Positions 33,041-41,908 of a stretch of DNA of 64,000 bases are shown here, one piece after another. A program made the position numbers and the translations under genes. The notes beneath the pieces were generated by a model that searched no databases, was not told the origin of the DNA, and saw nothing but the letters and a program-made list of their open reading frames with translations. The stretch's first letter is position 1. Every line of letters starts with the position of its first letter. This stretch comes from Rhodothermales bacterium (GTDB lineage: Bacteria; Bacteroidota; Rhodothermia; Rhodothermales; JAHQVL01), in contig JAWKNW010000021.1 in the NCBI GenBank assembly GCA_041391505.1, positions 49,032 through 113,031 on the forward strand. The letters run 5' to 3'.

Positions 33041-33673
33041 ATGAAATCATCTACCCATACCTACCCGGGCGCAGACATCACCGTCACCTACGATGTCGCC
33101 CGTTGTATTCATGCGGCCGAGTGCGTTCGCGGCCTGCCCGCCGTATTCGATCCCAAGCGGAAACCCTGGGTGGAGCCGGACCAGGCTCCGGCGGATGCGG
33201 TTGCAGCCGTCGTACTCAGGTGCCCTTCGGGCGCCCTGCACATCCAGGATCTCGATGAGACCGGGGCGACGGAGGCTACGGTCGCGGTCGAGCCGGACGG
33301 ACCCCTCTACATCCGCGGCCGGCTTGAGGTGCTGTCTGCCGCCGGCGAGGCGGTGCTGACGGACACGCGGGTGGCGCTCTGCCGCTGCGGCGCATCGAAG
33401 AACAAGCCGTTTTGCGACAACAGCCACCGGCAATCCGGCTTTTCCGATGCCGGCGTAATCGGCGAACCGAAGCTGAAAGAGGGGGAGGCGTCGCCGGCGC
33501 TGCGGATCAAGCTGGCGGAGAATGGACCGTTATTGATCGAAGGCTCGGTGCGCATCGAAGGGACGGACGGGGAATCGGTCGCCGGCGTCAAATGCGCGCT
33601 CTGCCGCTGCGGCGAATCCCGAAATAAGCCGTTCTGCGACGGGACGCACCGGTCAAACGGATTTGTGGGATAA
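33041..33673 (+). CDS. Iron-sulfur protein: divergent 4Fe-4S domain plus two CDGSH domains
   Basis: The start before MKSSTHTYPGADITV gives 210 residues. Residues 10-75 resemble the Fer4_19 mono-cluster domain (YDVARCIHAAECVRGL, LRCPSGAL). Two CDGSH motifs follow, each with three Cys and one His: CRCGASKNKPFCDNSH near residue 115 and CRCGESRNKPFCDGTH near 190. CDGSH domains bind labile 2Fe-2S clusters. Such fusions occur in bacteria and are thought to act in iron or redox homeostasis. It is cytoplasmic and transcribed alone, with a strong hairpin after the stop. Confidence 0.9.
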   Translation: MKSSTHTYPGADITVTYDVARCIHAAECVRGLPAVFDPKRKPWVEPDQAPADAVAAVVLRCPSGALHIQDLDETGATEATVAVEPDGPLYIRGRLEVLSAAGEAVLTDTRVALCRCGASKNKPFCDNSHRQSGFSDAGVIGEPKLKEGEASPALRIKLAENGPLLIEGSVRIEGTDGESVAGVKCALCRCGESRNKPFCDGTHRSNGFVG

Positions 33674-33678
33674 ACAAC

Positions 33679-33703
33679 GCCCGGGGGGGAAGGCCCCCCG
33701 GGC
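33679..33703. terminator. GC-rich hairpin between convergent genes
   Basis: GCCCGGGGGG pairs with CCCCCCGGGC around a short loop, six bases after the CDGSH gene stop and 16 before the CBS gene stop. No T run is present on either strand, so its strength as a terminator is uncertain. Confidence 0.6.
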
Positions 33704-33718
33704 AGGTTGGCGTTCGGA

Positions 33719-34186
33719 TTAGGCGACGGGGCCCCACGCCCACGTCTCGTAGTACTGCCAGCTCGTGTGATCGCGGAGCTCCTGGATCCGGCGGTCCTGC
33801 GCGGCCAGACTGGCCCGCACGATGTCGCCGACGGAAAGGATGCCGATGATGCGGCCGTTTTCCGAGATCAATAGGTGCCTGATATACAGGCTGAGCATTT
33901 TTTCCTTCAGCTCGAGTATCGTCGCATCGGATGACGCCGTGTGGAGGTCCGTCGTCATGTAATGCCCGATGACCGCCGTGCGCGGATCGAACCCTTCGTT
34001 GAGCGTATCCTGGATCAGGTCGCGCTCGGTCCAGATCCCGACGACCATGCCGGTCTCGTCGCGGACGAGCATTGCACCGATCTTGTGCGCATTCATCAGC
34101 GTGAGCGCTTCGGAGATGCGTTGGTCGGCCCGGACGGAAATCATGCGTTTGGTTTTGCGAGCCAGGATGTCAGCTGCAGTTTTCAT
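33719..34186 (-). CDS. CBS-domain-pair protein
   Basis: The start before MKTAADILARKTKRM gives 155 residues made of two CBS motifs. The first holds ISVRADQRISEALTLMNAHKIGAMLV and GIWTERDLI; the second holds TASSDATILELKEKMLSLYIRHLLI and GILSVGDIV. CBS pairs sense adenosine nucleotides such as AMP, ATP or SAM, but the target of this stand-alone unit is unknown. It is cytoplasmic. A 356-base gap separates it from the divergent barrel gene. Confidence 0.9.
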   Translation of the reverse strand: MKTAADILARKTKRMISVRADQRISEALTLMNAHKIGAMLVRDETGMVVGIWTERDLIQDTLNEGFDPRTAVIGHYMTTDLHTASSDATILELKEKMLSLYIRHLLISENGRIIGILSVGDIVRASLAAQDRRIQELRDHTSWQYYETWAWGPVA

Positions 34187-34542
34187 AGAACAACCCTCGA
34201 TGTGAGAAGCACAGGGATAGAGGAGCGGAACTGCGTGGTCTCCTGCCTTAACGAAAAGGAATGAGACGCCCAGTGTCAAGGGGGTTCTTCATGTAATCTT
34301 TATAATTCACATTCTTCGCGACCGGCGAAGTCGCTTTCAGCGGCCGCTTTCCCGGCATTGACCCCCCGTCGGTGGACGCCTACATTGGTTTTGCAGGAAG
34401 ACCTACAGGCCGTTTCGTGACGGCCGCTTATCATCAGGGCCTGTTCGCTCTCATCACGATCTGTTCGATGGCATGCCGGCGTCGTTCCCACACGGCGCGA
34501 GCGCATCCTATCGTTCCTTCCACGTTTGCAGGTACCTTTTTT
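34187..34542. other. Divergent promoter gap between CBS and barrel genes
   Basis: No gene and no strong repeat is visible. An AT-rich stretch around 34285-34310 (TGTAATCTTTATAATTCAC) is the best place for a promoter core. Small inverted words (CGCGACCGGCGAAGTCGC; GGCCGTTTCGTGACGGCC) near 34317 and 34410 could be operators, but neither is assignable. Confidence 0.3.
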
Positions 34543-35277
34543 ATGAGATATCTGGTTGTTTTCTGCCTCGCTTTCGGTGTGCTGACGCCGGCCGCCCGTG
34601 CCCAGAGCACGCTGGACGACGTCCACCTCCTCGTAAATTTTCTCCCCGACGCCACGGTAGCGCCGTCGGCCTACCTCAACGGCGGTCTGTCGTACGCCGA
34701 CTACGACTTTGTCTCGCAGACCACCATCGGCGGCAGCGTTCACATCCCGTTTTCACGACGGTTCGAGGGCGCCGCGGTGCTGCAATACCTCAATGTCGAT
34801 CCGGATGTCGGGCGCAATCGCGACGGACTGGCGGATATCCTCCTCAACGCGCGGTATCTGCTGCCGACGCGGAATGTCCAGACGGCCATCGGGGGCTACC
34901 TTACGCTGCCCGTCGGCAGCGACGACATCGGTGCCGGCGATGACGTGGCCCTGGGCTTTTTCGCCGCCTGGCGCTACGGCGTCGGCCGCAACACGGCGCT
35001 GACGGCCACCACCGGCCTCGACTTTGTCCCGATCGGCGACGACTACGACCTCGCCCTCCGGCTCGGGGGCGGCATCATCCACCGCACGAGCGACCGATTC
35101 GCGATCCTCGGAGAGCTCTACATCCGGACCGTGACCGACCATGTCCTGCTCGCCGGCGGCTTCGATTATCGCGTGAGCCCCCAGGGCCGGCTGCGGGGCG
35201 GCCTCGGCCTCGGCCTGAGCGACGAGACGGCCGATTACACGCTCTCGCTTTCGTATCTGTACAATTTCCGGCGTTAG
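34543..35277 (+). CDS. Outer-membrane beta-barrel protein, transporter-like
   Basis: The start before MRYLVVFCLAFGVLTPAARAQ gives 244 residues with a signal peptide. The mature part is built of alternating polar/hydrophobic strands with glycine and tyrosine turns, such as NGGLSYADYDFVSQTTIGGS and ADYTLSLSYLYNFRR at the C-terminus. This is typical of an 8-12-stranded outer-membrane barrel. No precise family can be named. It lies 22 bases before the CHAT gene on the same strand, so the two may be co-transcribed. Confidence 0.7.
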   Translation: MRYLVVFCLAFGVLTPAARAQSTLDDVHLLVNFLPDATVAPSAYLNGGLSYADYDFVSQTTIGGSVHIPFSRRFEGAAVLQYLNVDPDVGRNRDGLADILLNARYLLPTRNVQTAIGGYLTLPVGSDDIGAGDDVALGFFAAWRYGVGRNTALTATTGLDFVPIGDDYDLALRLGGGIIHRTSDRFAILGELYIRTVTDHVLLAGGFDYRVSPQGRLRGGLGLGLSDETADYTLSLSYLYNFRR

Positions 35278-35299
35278 CACCATTCAGGAGAGATCGCCC

Positions 35300-36481
35300 A
35301 TGTCCAGAGATGTCCTGATCCGAATCGATCCCGATGGGGATGCCTTTGTCGCCACGCTGCGTGAGGCCGGCGGCGATCGCTCCGCCCGGTTTCGCCTCCC
35401 GATGGCGATCGATCGGATGGACGACATGCTGGCGGGCACGGAGTCCGCCATCCTGCGCGGGGGCGCGACGCGCGGCGAACGGGAGGCGGAGCGCATGCCG
35501 GCGATCTCCCTGGAGGCGCTCGGGCAATCGCTGTTCTCCAGCCTCTTCGGCGAGGCGCTGATGCCCATTTTCGACGACGCATGGCCGGGGCAGGTATTCG
35601 ATCCGGAAACGGCCTGGTTCAGGCCGGCGGACGAATGGGACGACCCGCACCCGCTCCGGATCATGCTGCACATCAACCCGACCGACCCGCGCGTCGCGCC
35701 CATCCTGCGTCTGCCCTGGGAGCTTTCGCAGAGGCCGGGTACGGGCGAGTACCTGTCCATCGCCGAGCCGTATACGCTGTTTCGGTACCTCGAAGTCGGC
35801 GGCGACTATGCCCCGACGCCCGTGATGCTGCCGCTGCGCGTGCTCGTCGTATTGTCCAATCCCACCAATGTGCAGCCGCTCGATCTCGACGCCGAACGAA
35901 AAAAGATCGAGGCGTCGTGGGGAAAATGCCGGGGCGTTCAGGTGGAATATCTCGAGGAGGCGACGCTGGACGCGCTCCGGTCCCGGTTCAGGCAGACCTC
36001 CTACCACGTGTTGCATTACATGGGGCACGGCGCCTTCGACGACCCGGTCGGAAAGGGCGGGTTGATTATGGAGGGCCAGGATGGCCGCAGCGAATTCGTG
36101 GACAGCGATACGTTCGCCGGCGCGATCTGGCGGTCCGACGATCCGCTTCAGCTCGTGTACCTGAACGCCTGCAACACGGCGCAGTCCAGCGAGCAGGCCA
36201 CGGACAATATTTTCGCCGGCACGGCGGCCCGCATGGTGCAGGGAGGGGTCATCCCTGCCGTGCTGGCCATGCAGTTTTCCATCTCCGACAGGGCGGCCAT
36301 CGTGTTCTCGGAGGCGTTTTACAAGGCGATAACCGACGAGCAGCCCGCCGACGTGGCGGTGGCGATCGCCCGCAGAGCCATCGCGGCGCAGATCCCCGGT
36401 TCGTTCGAATGGATCACCCCGGTGCTGTACATGCGGTCGCTCAGTGGAAAGCTGTTTAATTTTCTGTCGCTCTACGGCTAG
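35300..36481 (+). CDS. Stand-alone CHAT-domain caspase-like protease
   Basis: The 393-residue protein has an N-terminal region (1-115) of unknown fold and a CHAT domain from about residue 120. The catalytic pair is His243 in HYMGHGAF and Cys291 in YLNACNTA, the caspase-HetF-associated pattern. Supporting motifs are LRLPWELS and AVLAMQFSISDRAA. CHAT proteases cleave partner proteins, and some act in defence or controlled cell death (for example TPR-CHAT with type III-E effectors, or those beside gasdermins). Here there is no TPR, CRISPR or gasdermin-like neighbour. A barrel gene lies directly upstream, and the target is unknown. No signal peptide is seen. Confidence 0.85.
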   Translation: MSRDVLIRIDPDGDAFVATLREAGGDRSARFRLPMAIDRMDDMLAGTESAILRGGATRGEREAERMPAISLEALGQSLFSSLFGEALMPIFDDAWPGQVFDPETAWFRPADEWDDPHPLRIMLHINPTDPRVAPILRLPWELSQRPGTGEYLSIAEPYTLFRYLEVGGDYAPTPVMLPLRVLVVLSNPTNVQPLDLDAERKKIEASWGKCRGVQVEYLEEATLDALRSRFRQTSYHVLHYMGHGAFDDPVGKGGLIMEGQDGRSEFVDSDTFAGAIWRSDDPLQLVYLNACNTAQSSEQATDNIFAGTAARMVQGGVIPAVLAMQFSISDRAAIVFSEAFYKAITDEQPADVAVAIARRAIAAQIPGSFEWITPVLYMRSLSGKLFNFLSLYG

Positions 36482-36665
36482 GGTACGCGGGAGGGAGGGC
36501 GGATCGCCTGGCGTTTGCATCCCGGCGCATATCCTGCGATACTGTACCCCCAGTTCAAGCATTGTACCGCCGCCGTTGACGTGTGCCGGCTGCATTTTAC
36601 GCACAGAAGGGTGTGCCCTTCCCATGTACCGCAACCCACACCCCGCAACCCACATCCCAAGTATC

Positions 36666-39179
36666 ATGAACCGCAGTCATCTGTTGCGTCCTCTATCGCT
36701 CCTGGCGGCGCTGACGCTGCTCGCCGTTTTTCCCGCCTCGGCGCAGACCCTCGAATTCCAGTCCGAGCGCATCAACCGCGGCCCCCTGTTCGCCGCCGCG
36801 TCGCTGGTTCAGGACTTCGACGCGGACGGCGATCTCGACATCGTCGTGACCCGGCGCACCCGCGATGGGCTTTCGGGCGCCGTCGAGTGGCTGGAAAACG
36901 ATGGCACCCTCGTGTTTGCTCGCCACGAAATCGTGACCGATCTCAAGGACCCGATCCATATCCAGCGCGCTGACCTCGATGGCGACGGGGATGACGACTA
37001 CGCCGTCGCCGACGCCGGCATCGCGCTCGACGAAGGCGGCCTGATCCTGCTCATCCGCCAGGACGACGGCGGCTTCGTCCGTCAAGACCTCGACGCCGAT
37101 CGGCGCTTCGACGACATCGACCTCGAAGACCTCGATGGCGACGGGCTAATCGACGTCGTGGGGGTCGGCTTCTGGCAGGATTCGCTCCGCATCTGGATCA
37201 ACGAAGGGGACCTGAACTTTTCGGAGAAGATCGTCGATCCGTCGGTCAACCAGCTCGAGGCACTCGAGGCGGCCGACGTCGATGACGATGGCGACATCGA
37301 TCTGCTGGTCGACGACGTGCTGTATAAAAACGACGGGAACGGCGCCTTTACCGAGACCCAGGATCTGTTTACGTGGAGCGCGCTGTCGCCATCCGCCGGC
37401 CGCGACTTTGTCGTCGCCGACCTCGACAACGACGGCGTGCTGGACATCCTCACCTATGCGACGGTCGGGACCGGTGGCCTGTATCTGCTCGACGGGGCTT
37501 CGGGGTTCAACGACGCCCTGCTGAACAGTTCGGCGATCGATCTCGGCGGCGACCTGCTCGTCAGCGACCTCGACGGCAACGGGTGGAAAGATATCGTCCG
37601 CCAGAATACCGGCGACAAGTACGTAAGCGTGCTGTATCAGATGGCCGAAGGTGTGTACGAGGAAGACGTCATCGAGGATAACTGGGACACGAGCGGTCGG
37701 GGCGCTCAGATGGCGCTGGGCGATCTCGATGGCGACGGCGACGACGATCTGGTCTTTCCGGAATACGGCAATGTCGATGGCGACATGGCCTGGTATGAGA
37801 ACCGGTCGGGCCGGCTGTATCGCCACTACCTCTATAGCGAGGTGCAGGCCGCGTACCGGCCTCTGATGACCGACCTGGATGGCGACGGCGACCTCGACGT
37901 GCTGCTGGCCGCCGGCAGCGCCTCGGCGTCCGGCGCCTTTAGCGAAGGAGAACTCATCTGGTACGAAAACCGGAGCGACGGCTTCCAAGACTGGCGCATC
38001 GAGGATGCCATTCCATTCCCCGCCGATCTCGACGTGGCGGACCTCGACGGGGACGGCGCGGTGGAGGTGATAGCAATCGATCGCAAAGGCGGCACGCTCG
38101 CCGTCTACACCCGCGACGGGTTCGACTGGGCGAAGACGTTCGTCGCGGAGGATCTGCTCGAGCCGGCCGGCCTGGCCCTCGGCGATCTGAATGCCGACGA
38201 CCGGATCGACATCGCCGTGGTGTCGTACGGCGACAGCTCGGTCGTCTGGTACGAGAACGCGCCTGCCGGCTTCGTCGCGCACGGGGTCGACGATGCGCTG
38301 CCGATGCCCGACGATCTGGAGATCGCGGATTTTAACGGCGACGCCATCCCCGACCTGGCGGTCGTATCCAGCGATACGAGCCAGAGCGTCGTGTTGTACA
38401 CGCTCGGTGAAGTGATGACGCGCCAGGTGCTGCTGAGCGGCCATGACGGGTCCGACATCGAAGTCGGGGACTGGTCCGGCGACGGCGTCCCGGACATCCT
38501 CGCGGCATTCGATTTTCAACCCGGGCTGTCCGAACCCTTGCGAGCCGCCGCGCTCATCAACCAGAACGACGGCACGTTCCAGACGCTCGATCTGTGGCCG
38601 ACCACGAATCAGGAAAAAGGGCTGGCGCTGAAGGCGACGGATGCCGATGGCGACGGCGACCTCGATGTCTTCGTGTCGCAGAAGAACATCCGGCCGGCGC
38701 TCGTCCTGCTCGTCAATGACGACGCCGCGACGCCGGATGTCGTGCTGCTTCGGGATCTGAATACGGACGACTTCACCGGGCTCGATGCCGGCGACATCGA
38801 CGGCGACGGCGACATCGACCTTGTCGCGGCCGGATCCGACGGGCAATCGACCTCCATCGTGCTTTTCCGGCAGTCGACCGGCGAGGTGACGGCGGTGGAC
38901 GACACGCCGGCCCCGCGCGGGTTGGCGCTCTACCAGAGTTTCCCCAACCCGGCGCACCGATCGGCGCGGATCGTATTCGAACTCGAGGCGCCCGGACCCG
39001 CCCGGCTCGAGGTGTTCGACGTGCTCGGCCGCCGGGTGGCCTCCCTCGCGGACGGCAGGATGCCGGCGGGGCTGCACGAGGTGACCTTCGAAACCGGGAG
39101 TCTCCCGAGTGGGATTTATATGTACCGGCTCGACGCCGGCGACCGGACGGCCACGCGCACCCTCACGGTCGTTCGCTGA
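36666..39179 (+). CDS. T9SS-exported FG-GAP/VCBS-repeat protein
   Basis: The start before MNRSHLLRPLSLLAALTLLA gives 837 residues with a signal peptide. The body is a string of about a dozen FG-GAP/VCBS repeats with calcium loops of the D-x-D-x-D-G type (DFDADGDLDIV, DLDGDGDDDLV, DIDGDGDIDLV), likely forming one or two beta-propellers. The C-terminal 80 residues are a type A T9SS sorting domain: LYQSFPNPAH, VFDVLGRRVASL, LPSGIYMYRLDAG and a final basic strand. The protein should be secreted or surface-attached. Its ligand or partner is unknown. It is alone, 184 bases after the CHAT gene. Confidence 0.93.
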   Translation: MNRSHLLRPLSLLAALTLLAVFPASAQTLEFQSERINRGPLFAAASLVQDFDADGDLDIVVTRRTRDGLSGAVEWLENDGTLVFARHEIVTDLKDPIHIQRADLDGDGDDDYAVADAGIALDEGGLILLIRQDDGGFVRQDLDADRRFDDIDLEDLDGDGLIDVVGVGFWQDSLRIWINEGDLNFSEKIVDPSVNQLEALEAADVDDDGDIDLLVDDVLYKNDGNGAFTETQDLFTWSALSPSAGRDFVVADLDNDGVLDILTYATVGTGGLYLLDGASGFNDALLNSSAIDLGGDLLVSDLDGNGWKDIVRQNTGDKYVSVLYQMAEGVYEEDVIEDNWDTSGRGAQMALGDLDGDGDDDLVFPEYGNVDGDMAWYENRSGRLYRHYLYSEVQAAYRPLMTDLDGDGDLDVLLAAGSASASGAFSEGELIWYENRSDGFQDWRIEDAIPFPADLDVADLDGDGAVEVIAIDRKGGTLAVYTRDGFDWAKTFVAEDLLEPAGLALGDLNADDRIDIAVVSYGDSSVVWYENAPAGFVAHGVDDALPMPDDLEIADFNGDAIPDLAVVSSDTSQSVVLYTLGEVMTRQVLLSGHDGSDIEVGDWSGDGVPDILAAFDFQPGLSEPLRAAALINQNDGTFQTLDLWPTTNQEKGLALKATDADGDGDLDVFVSQKNIRPALVLLVNDDAATPDVVLLRDLNTDDFTGLDAGDIDGDGDIDLVAAGSDGQSTSIVLFRQSTGEVTAVDDTPAPRGLALYQSFPNPAHRSARIVFELEAPGPARLEVFDVLGRRVASLADGRMPAGLHEVTFETGSLPSGIYMYRLDAGDRTATRTLTVVR

Positions 39180-39271
39180 GGAGGTTTACCAGAGCTTAAC
39201 ATGGGCATGGTGCATCTGAGCGCGGAAGGTCGTTTTTTCGCGACGTCCCCGCCAACCAGTCTGGATGCATC

Positions 39272-41155
39272 ATGCCCATTCGTTTTTACGCCGCCTGCCT
39301 CCTCGTTTTCCTGCTGACGCCGGTCGGCACGCGCGCGCAGGACCTCGCCTTTCGCGTAGCGCCCTATCTCCAGTTTTCCACCAAAACATCGATGGCCATC
39401 CTCTGGGAAACCGAGGAGCCGGCCACCACGCGCGTGGAGTACGGCGAGAGCCGCCTCGGGGACAAAGCGCCCAATCTTTCGATGCATGTCGACCTGCCGG
39501 GTACGCGGGCGATGCACGAGGTCGTGCTCGAAGGCCTGAAGCCGGAAACGAAATACTTCTGGCGGGTCGTCTCGCAGATGGGGGATGGACGCGAGCTGGC
39601 CAGCGAGCCGTCGACGTTCCGCACGGCCGTGAACGATTCGTCGGCCTACGCCTTCGTGCTCTTCGGCGACACGCAGGACAACCCGGAGGTCTGGGGGCGC
39701 ATCGCGCAGCTCGGCTGGCAGGAGCGCCCCAACTTCGGGCTGATCGCCGGCGACCTCGTCCAGCGCGGCGGCGACATCCAGAACTGGCTCGAGGAGTTCT
39801 TCGCGCCGGCGAACACGCTCATGCGCCGCGTGCCGCTTTACCCGGCGATCGGGAACCACGAAGACGACCATCCGAACTACTACAAATACATCTACGCCCC
39901 GCCGCCGGAGTATTACTACACGTTCCGGTATGGCAACGCGCAGTTTTTTATGGTGGATACGAACCGGGACGTGAGCGAGGGCTCCGAGCAGTATGAGTGG
40001 CTCGAGCGCGAACTCGCGATGTCGGACGCGATGTGGAAAATCGTGGTGCACCACCATCCGCCGTATTCCTCCGAGGAAAACGATCACGGCGACACGGCCA
40101 CCGGATCCTCGACCTACGGCACGCACGCGCGCAACCTGGTGCCGCTCTACGAACTCTACGGCGTCGATTTCTGCCTTTTCGGACACGTCCACATGTACGA
40201 GCGCACCTGGCCCATTCTGGATGGCCGGGTCAATCAGAAAAACGGCGTGATCTACATCAACTCGGGCGGGGGCGGGGGCGGGCTGGAAGATTTTGCTCCG
40301 ACGCGCTCCTGGTTCTCGGCGAAAGTGAAAAGCGTGCACCACTTTGGCTATTTCGTCGTGCACGACAAGACGATCTTCTTCCAGGCCATCGACGAGGAGG
40401 GCCGCCTGTTCGATTCCTTCCAGCTCGAAAAAAGCCCCGAGCGTCTGGCCCGGGTGATGATGCCGCCGCCGCCGCGGTTCGAGGGCTCGGATGCGATTTT
40501 CCTCGACGAGACGCGTGTCGCGCTAGCCGGTGCGTTTGAAGACCTGACCATCCGCTATACGACAGACGGATCGGAACCCTCGACGCAATCCGCCCGCTAT
40601 GCCGGCCCCATCGCATTGCGCGCCAGCACGACCCTGAAGGCCGCCGCCTTCACGGCGGACGGCGTGCGCAGCCGCGTGGTGTCCCGTTCGATCGAGAAGG
40701 TGGATCTGATGGAGCCGGTCCGGCCGGCCAAGACGCACGCCGGCCTCGCGTACGCCTATTATGAGGGCGCCTGGGAAACACTGCCCGATTTTTCGCCGCT
40801 CACGCCGGCAGCAGCCGGCGAGGTCGCGACGTTTTCTATCGACGGGTTATCGCAGGGCAAACGGGAATACGCGCTGGTATTCGAGGGTCTGATCGAGGCG
40901 CCGCGCGACGGCGTCTACACGTTTGCCACGACGAGCGACGACGGATCCAAGCTCTATATCCACGGCAGGGAGGTGGTTGACAACGACGGCTGGCATGGCG
41001 AACGCACCCGCGAGGGGCAGGTCGCGCTCCAGGCCGGCCTCCACCCGATTCGCGTCGAATATTTCAATCGCAGCGGGGGCGGGATGCTGAAGGTCGAATG
41101 GTCGGGGCCGTGGGTGTTCTCGGAGCCCATCCCGAAGACAGCGGTGTTTCGTTAG
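39272..41155 (+). CDS. Exported purple-acid-phosphatase-like metallophosphoesterase with FN3-associated and PA14 domains
   Basis: A signal peptide (MPIRFYAACLLVFLLTPVGTRAQ) opens a 627-residue protein. Residues 25-115 form the fibronectin-like N-domain of purple acid phosphatases (APYLQFSTKTSMAILWE). Residues 120-385 are the catalytic domain with FGDTQD, GDLVQRGG, GNHED, HHHPP and GHVHMYER. Residues 415-470 match the FN3-associated/chitobiase C-terminal motif (IRYTTDGSEPS). Residues 480-627 form a PA14 domain (FATTSDDGSKLYIHG, ending FSEPIPKTAVFR). It probably releases phosphate from a surface-bound or polysaccharide-linked substrate outside the cell. Confidence 0.92.
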   Translation: MPIRFYAACLLVFLLTPVGTRAQDLAFRVAPYLQFSTKTSMAILWETEEPATTRVEYGESRLGDKAPNLSMHVDLPGTRAMHEVVLEGLKPETKYFWRVVSQMGDGRELASEPSTFRTAVNDSSAYAFVLFGDTQDNPEVWGRIAQLGWQERPNFGLIAGDLVQRGGDIQNWLEEFFAPANTLMRRVPLYPAIGNHEDDHPNYYKYIYAPPPEYYYTFRYGNAQFFMVDTNRDVSEGSEQYEWLERELAMSDAMWKIVVHHHPPYSSEENDHGDTATGSSTYGTHARNLVPLYELYGVDFCLFGHVHMYERTWPILDGRVNQKNGVIYINSGGGGGGLEDFAPTRSWFSAKVKSVHHFGYFVVHDKTIFFQAIDEEGRLFDSFQLEKSPERLARVMMPPPPRFEGSDAIFLDETRVALAGAFEDLTIRYTTDGSEPSTQSARYAGPIALRASTTLKAAAFTADGVRSRVVSRSIEKVDLMEPVRPAKTHAGLAYAYYEGAWETLPDFSPLTPAAAGEVATFSIDGLSQGKREYALVFEGLIEAPRDGVYTFATTSDDGSKLYIHGREVVDNDGWHGERTREGQVALQAGLHPIRVEYFNRSGGGMLKVEWSGPWVFSEPIPKTAVFR

Positions 41156-41156
41156 A

Positions 41157-41200
41157 TCGCAAATCAGTTCATCGCAAATCGCAAAATGAAAAGGCAAAAA
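41157..41200 (+). repeat. Word-repeat block ATCGCAAATC, left arm
   Basis: ATCGCAAATC, ATCGCAAATCGCAAAATG and variants begin one base after the phosphatase stop. The 18-base core at 41171-41188 is the exact reverse complement of 41864-41881 on the far side of the AT-rich gene. Confidence 0.8.
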
Positions 41201-41491
41201 TTGGCTGAGTGTATCTGGTGCGTGCTAGGTTTTACGATCTGATCTTACACATCGCAATTGCGTATGTCTTCCTGAGCGGAGTGGAGAAACGAGCGAAGCT
41301 TCTAACCGAAGTAGTCTGTCTGAAATGCGATCGATGCCGCATTTCGTCAGAAATTGTGTATCGGGCAAATGTTTTGCATGGCTGCTAATGACATCGTCAC
41401 CCCGAAGCCCTTTCTCCCGTGTTTCAGCTGACTCCAGGCCTATTCGAGCCCTGTATTGTGACTTGTTTTAGGTCATGCCATGCCCAATAAG

Positions 41492-41514
41492 AAAGCCCTG
41501 CGAAGCGGGGCTTT
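41492..41514 (-). terminator. Intrinsic terminator of the AT-rich 76-residue gene
   Basis: AAAGCCC and GGGCTTT form a 7-bp stem around TGCGAAGCG. On the minus strand it is followed by TTCTTATT. It lies 70 bases past the stop of the gene at 41584 and supports that gene being real. Confidence 0.6.
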
Positions 41515-41583
41515 GGGTCTCAGTAGGACCGGTCGCAAGACCTGTGTAATGTCAGGGAATAAAAAGCTATAGAGAGTATATAT

Positions 41584-41814
41584 TCAAAGCAATCTAATGA
41601 GATATACTATTGACATTGAGGCCATAACAAGCGAAATGCACGTCGTTAAGATGATGCCTATCAGCATATTCTTTTGTGGGGTATTTAAGGTTTCCCACCT
41701 TGAGAAATCCTTTCTATGCTTTAAAATTCCAATAAGGCTTAATAAGGCGACAAACCAGATGAGTAAATGAAGTTGCAACATCCGCGATACGAGTCTTTTA
41801 TGTGAAATTTGCAT
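41584..41814 (-). CDS. AT-rich small two-span membrane protein, function unknown
   Basis: I do not recognise a family. The 76-residue product has two hydrophobic spans, LLIWFVALLSLIGILKH and MLIGIILTTCISLVMASMSIVY, joined by a basic loop (RKDFSRWETLNTPQKN). Codon use is AT-rich, unlike the flanking phosphatase and PIG-L genes. It sits in a 740-base gap whose two ends carry inverted ATCGCAAATC words, and it has its own terminator. It looks like a small acquired gene, comparable in composition to the one at 20757, though the sequences are not similar. Confidence 0.55.
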   Translation of the reverse strand: MQISHKRLVSRMLQLHLLIWFVALLSLIGILKHRKDFSRWETLNTPQKNMLIGIILTTCISLVMASMSIVYLIRLL

Positions 41815-41863
41815 AATGAGGCATGATTAGCCTCTGTAGACTCCCTGCTTATTTTGTCATATA

Positions 41864-41908
41864 CATTTTGCGATTTGCGATCTTTCGATTTGCGATGTCA
41901 TGATTTGC
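41864..41908 (-). repeat. Word-repeat block ATCGCAAATC, right arm
   Basis: CATTTTGCGATTTGCGAT, TCGATTTGCGATG and TGATTTGCGG are inverted relative to the block at 41157. The block runs into the PIG-L gene, whose last codons CGC AAA TCA TGA are themselves a copy of the word. Confidence 0.8.

Noticed and set aside
35300..36481. CHAT protease as part of a known defence system
   Set aside because: No gasdermin, TPR partner, CRISPR effector or nuclease is adjacent, so a defence role is not supported by context.
37146..39077. 643-codon open frame on the minus strand
   Set aside because: It lies opposite the FG-GAP gene, whose repeated Asp-Gly codons keep the reverse frame open. It has no domain of its own.
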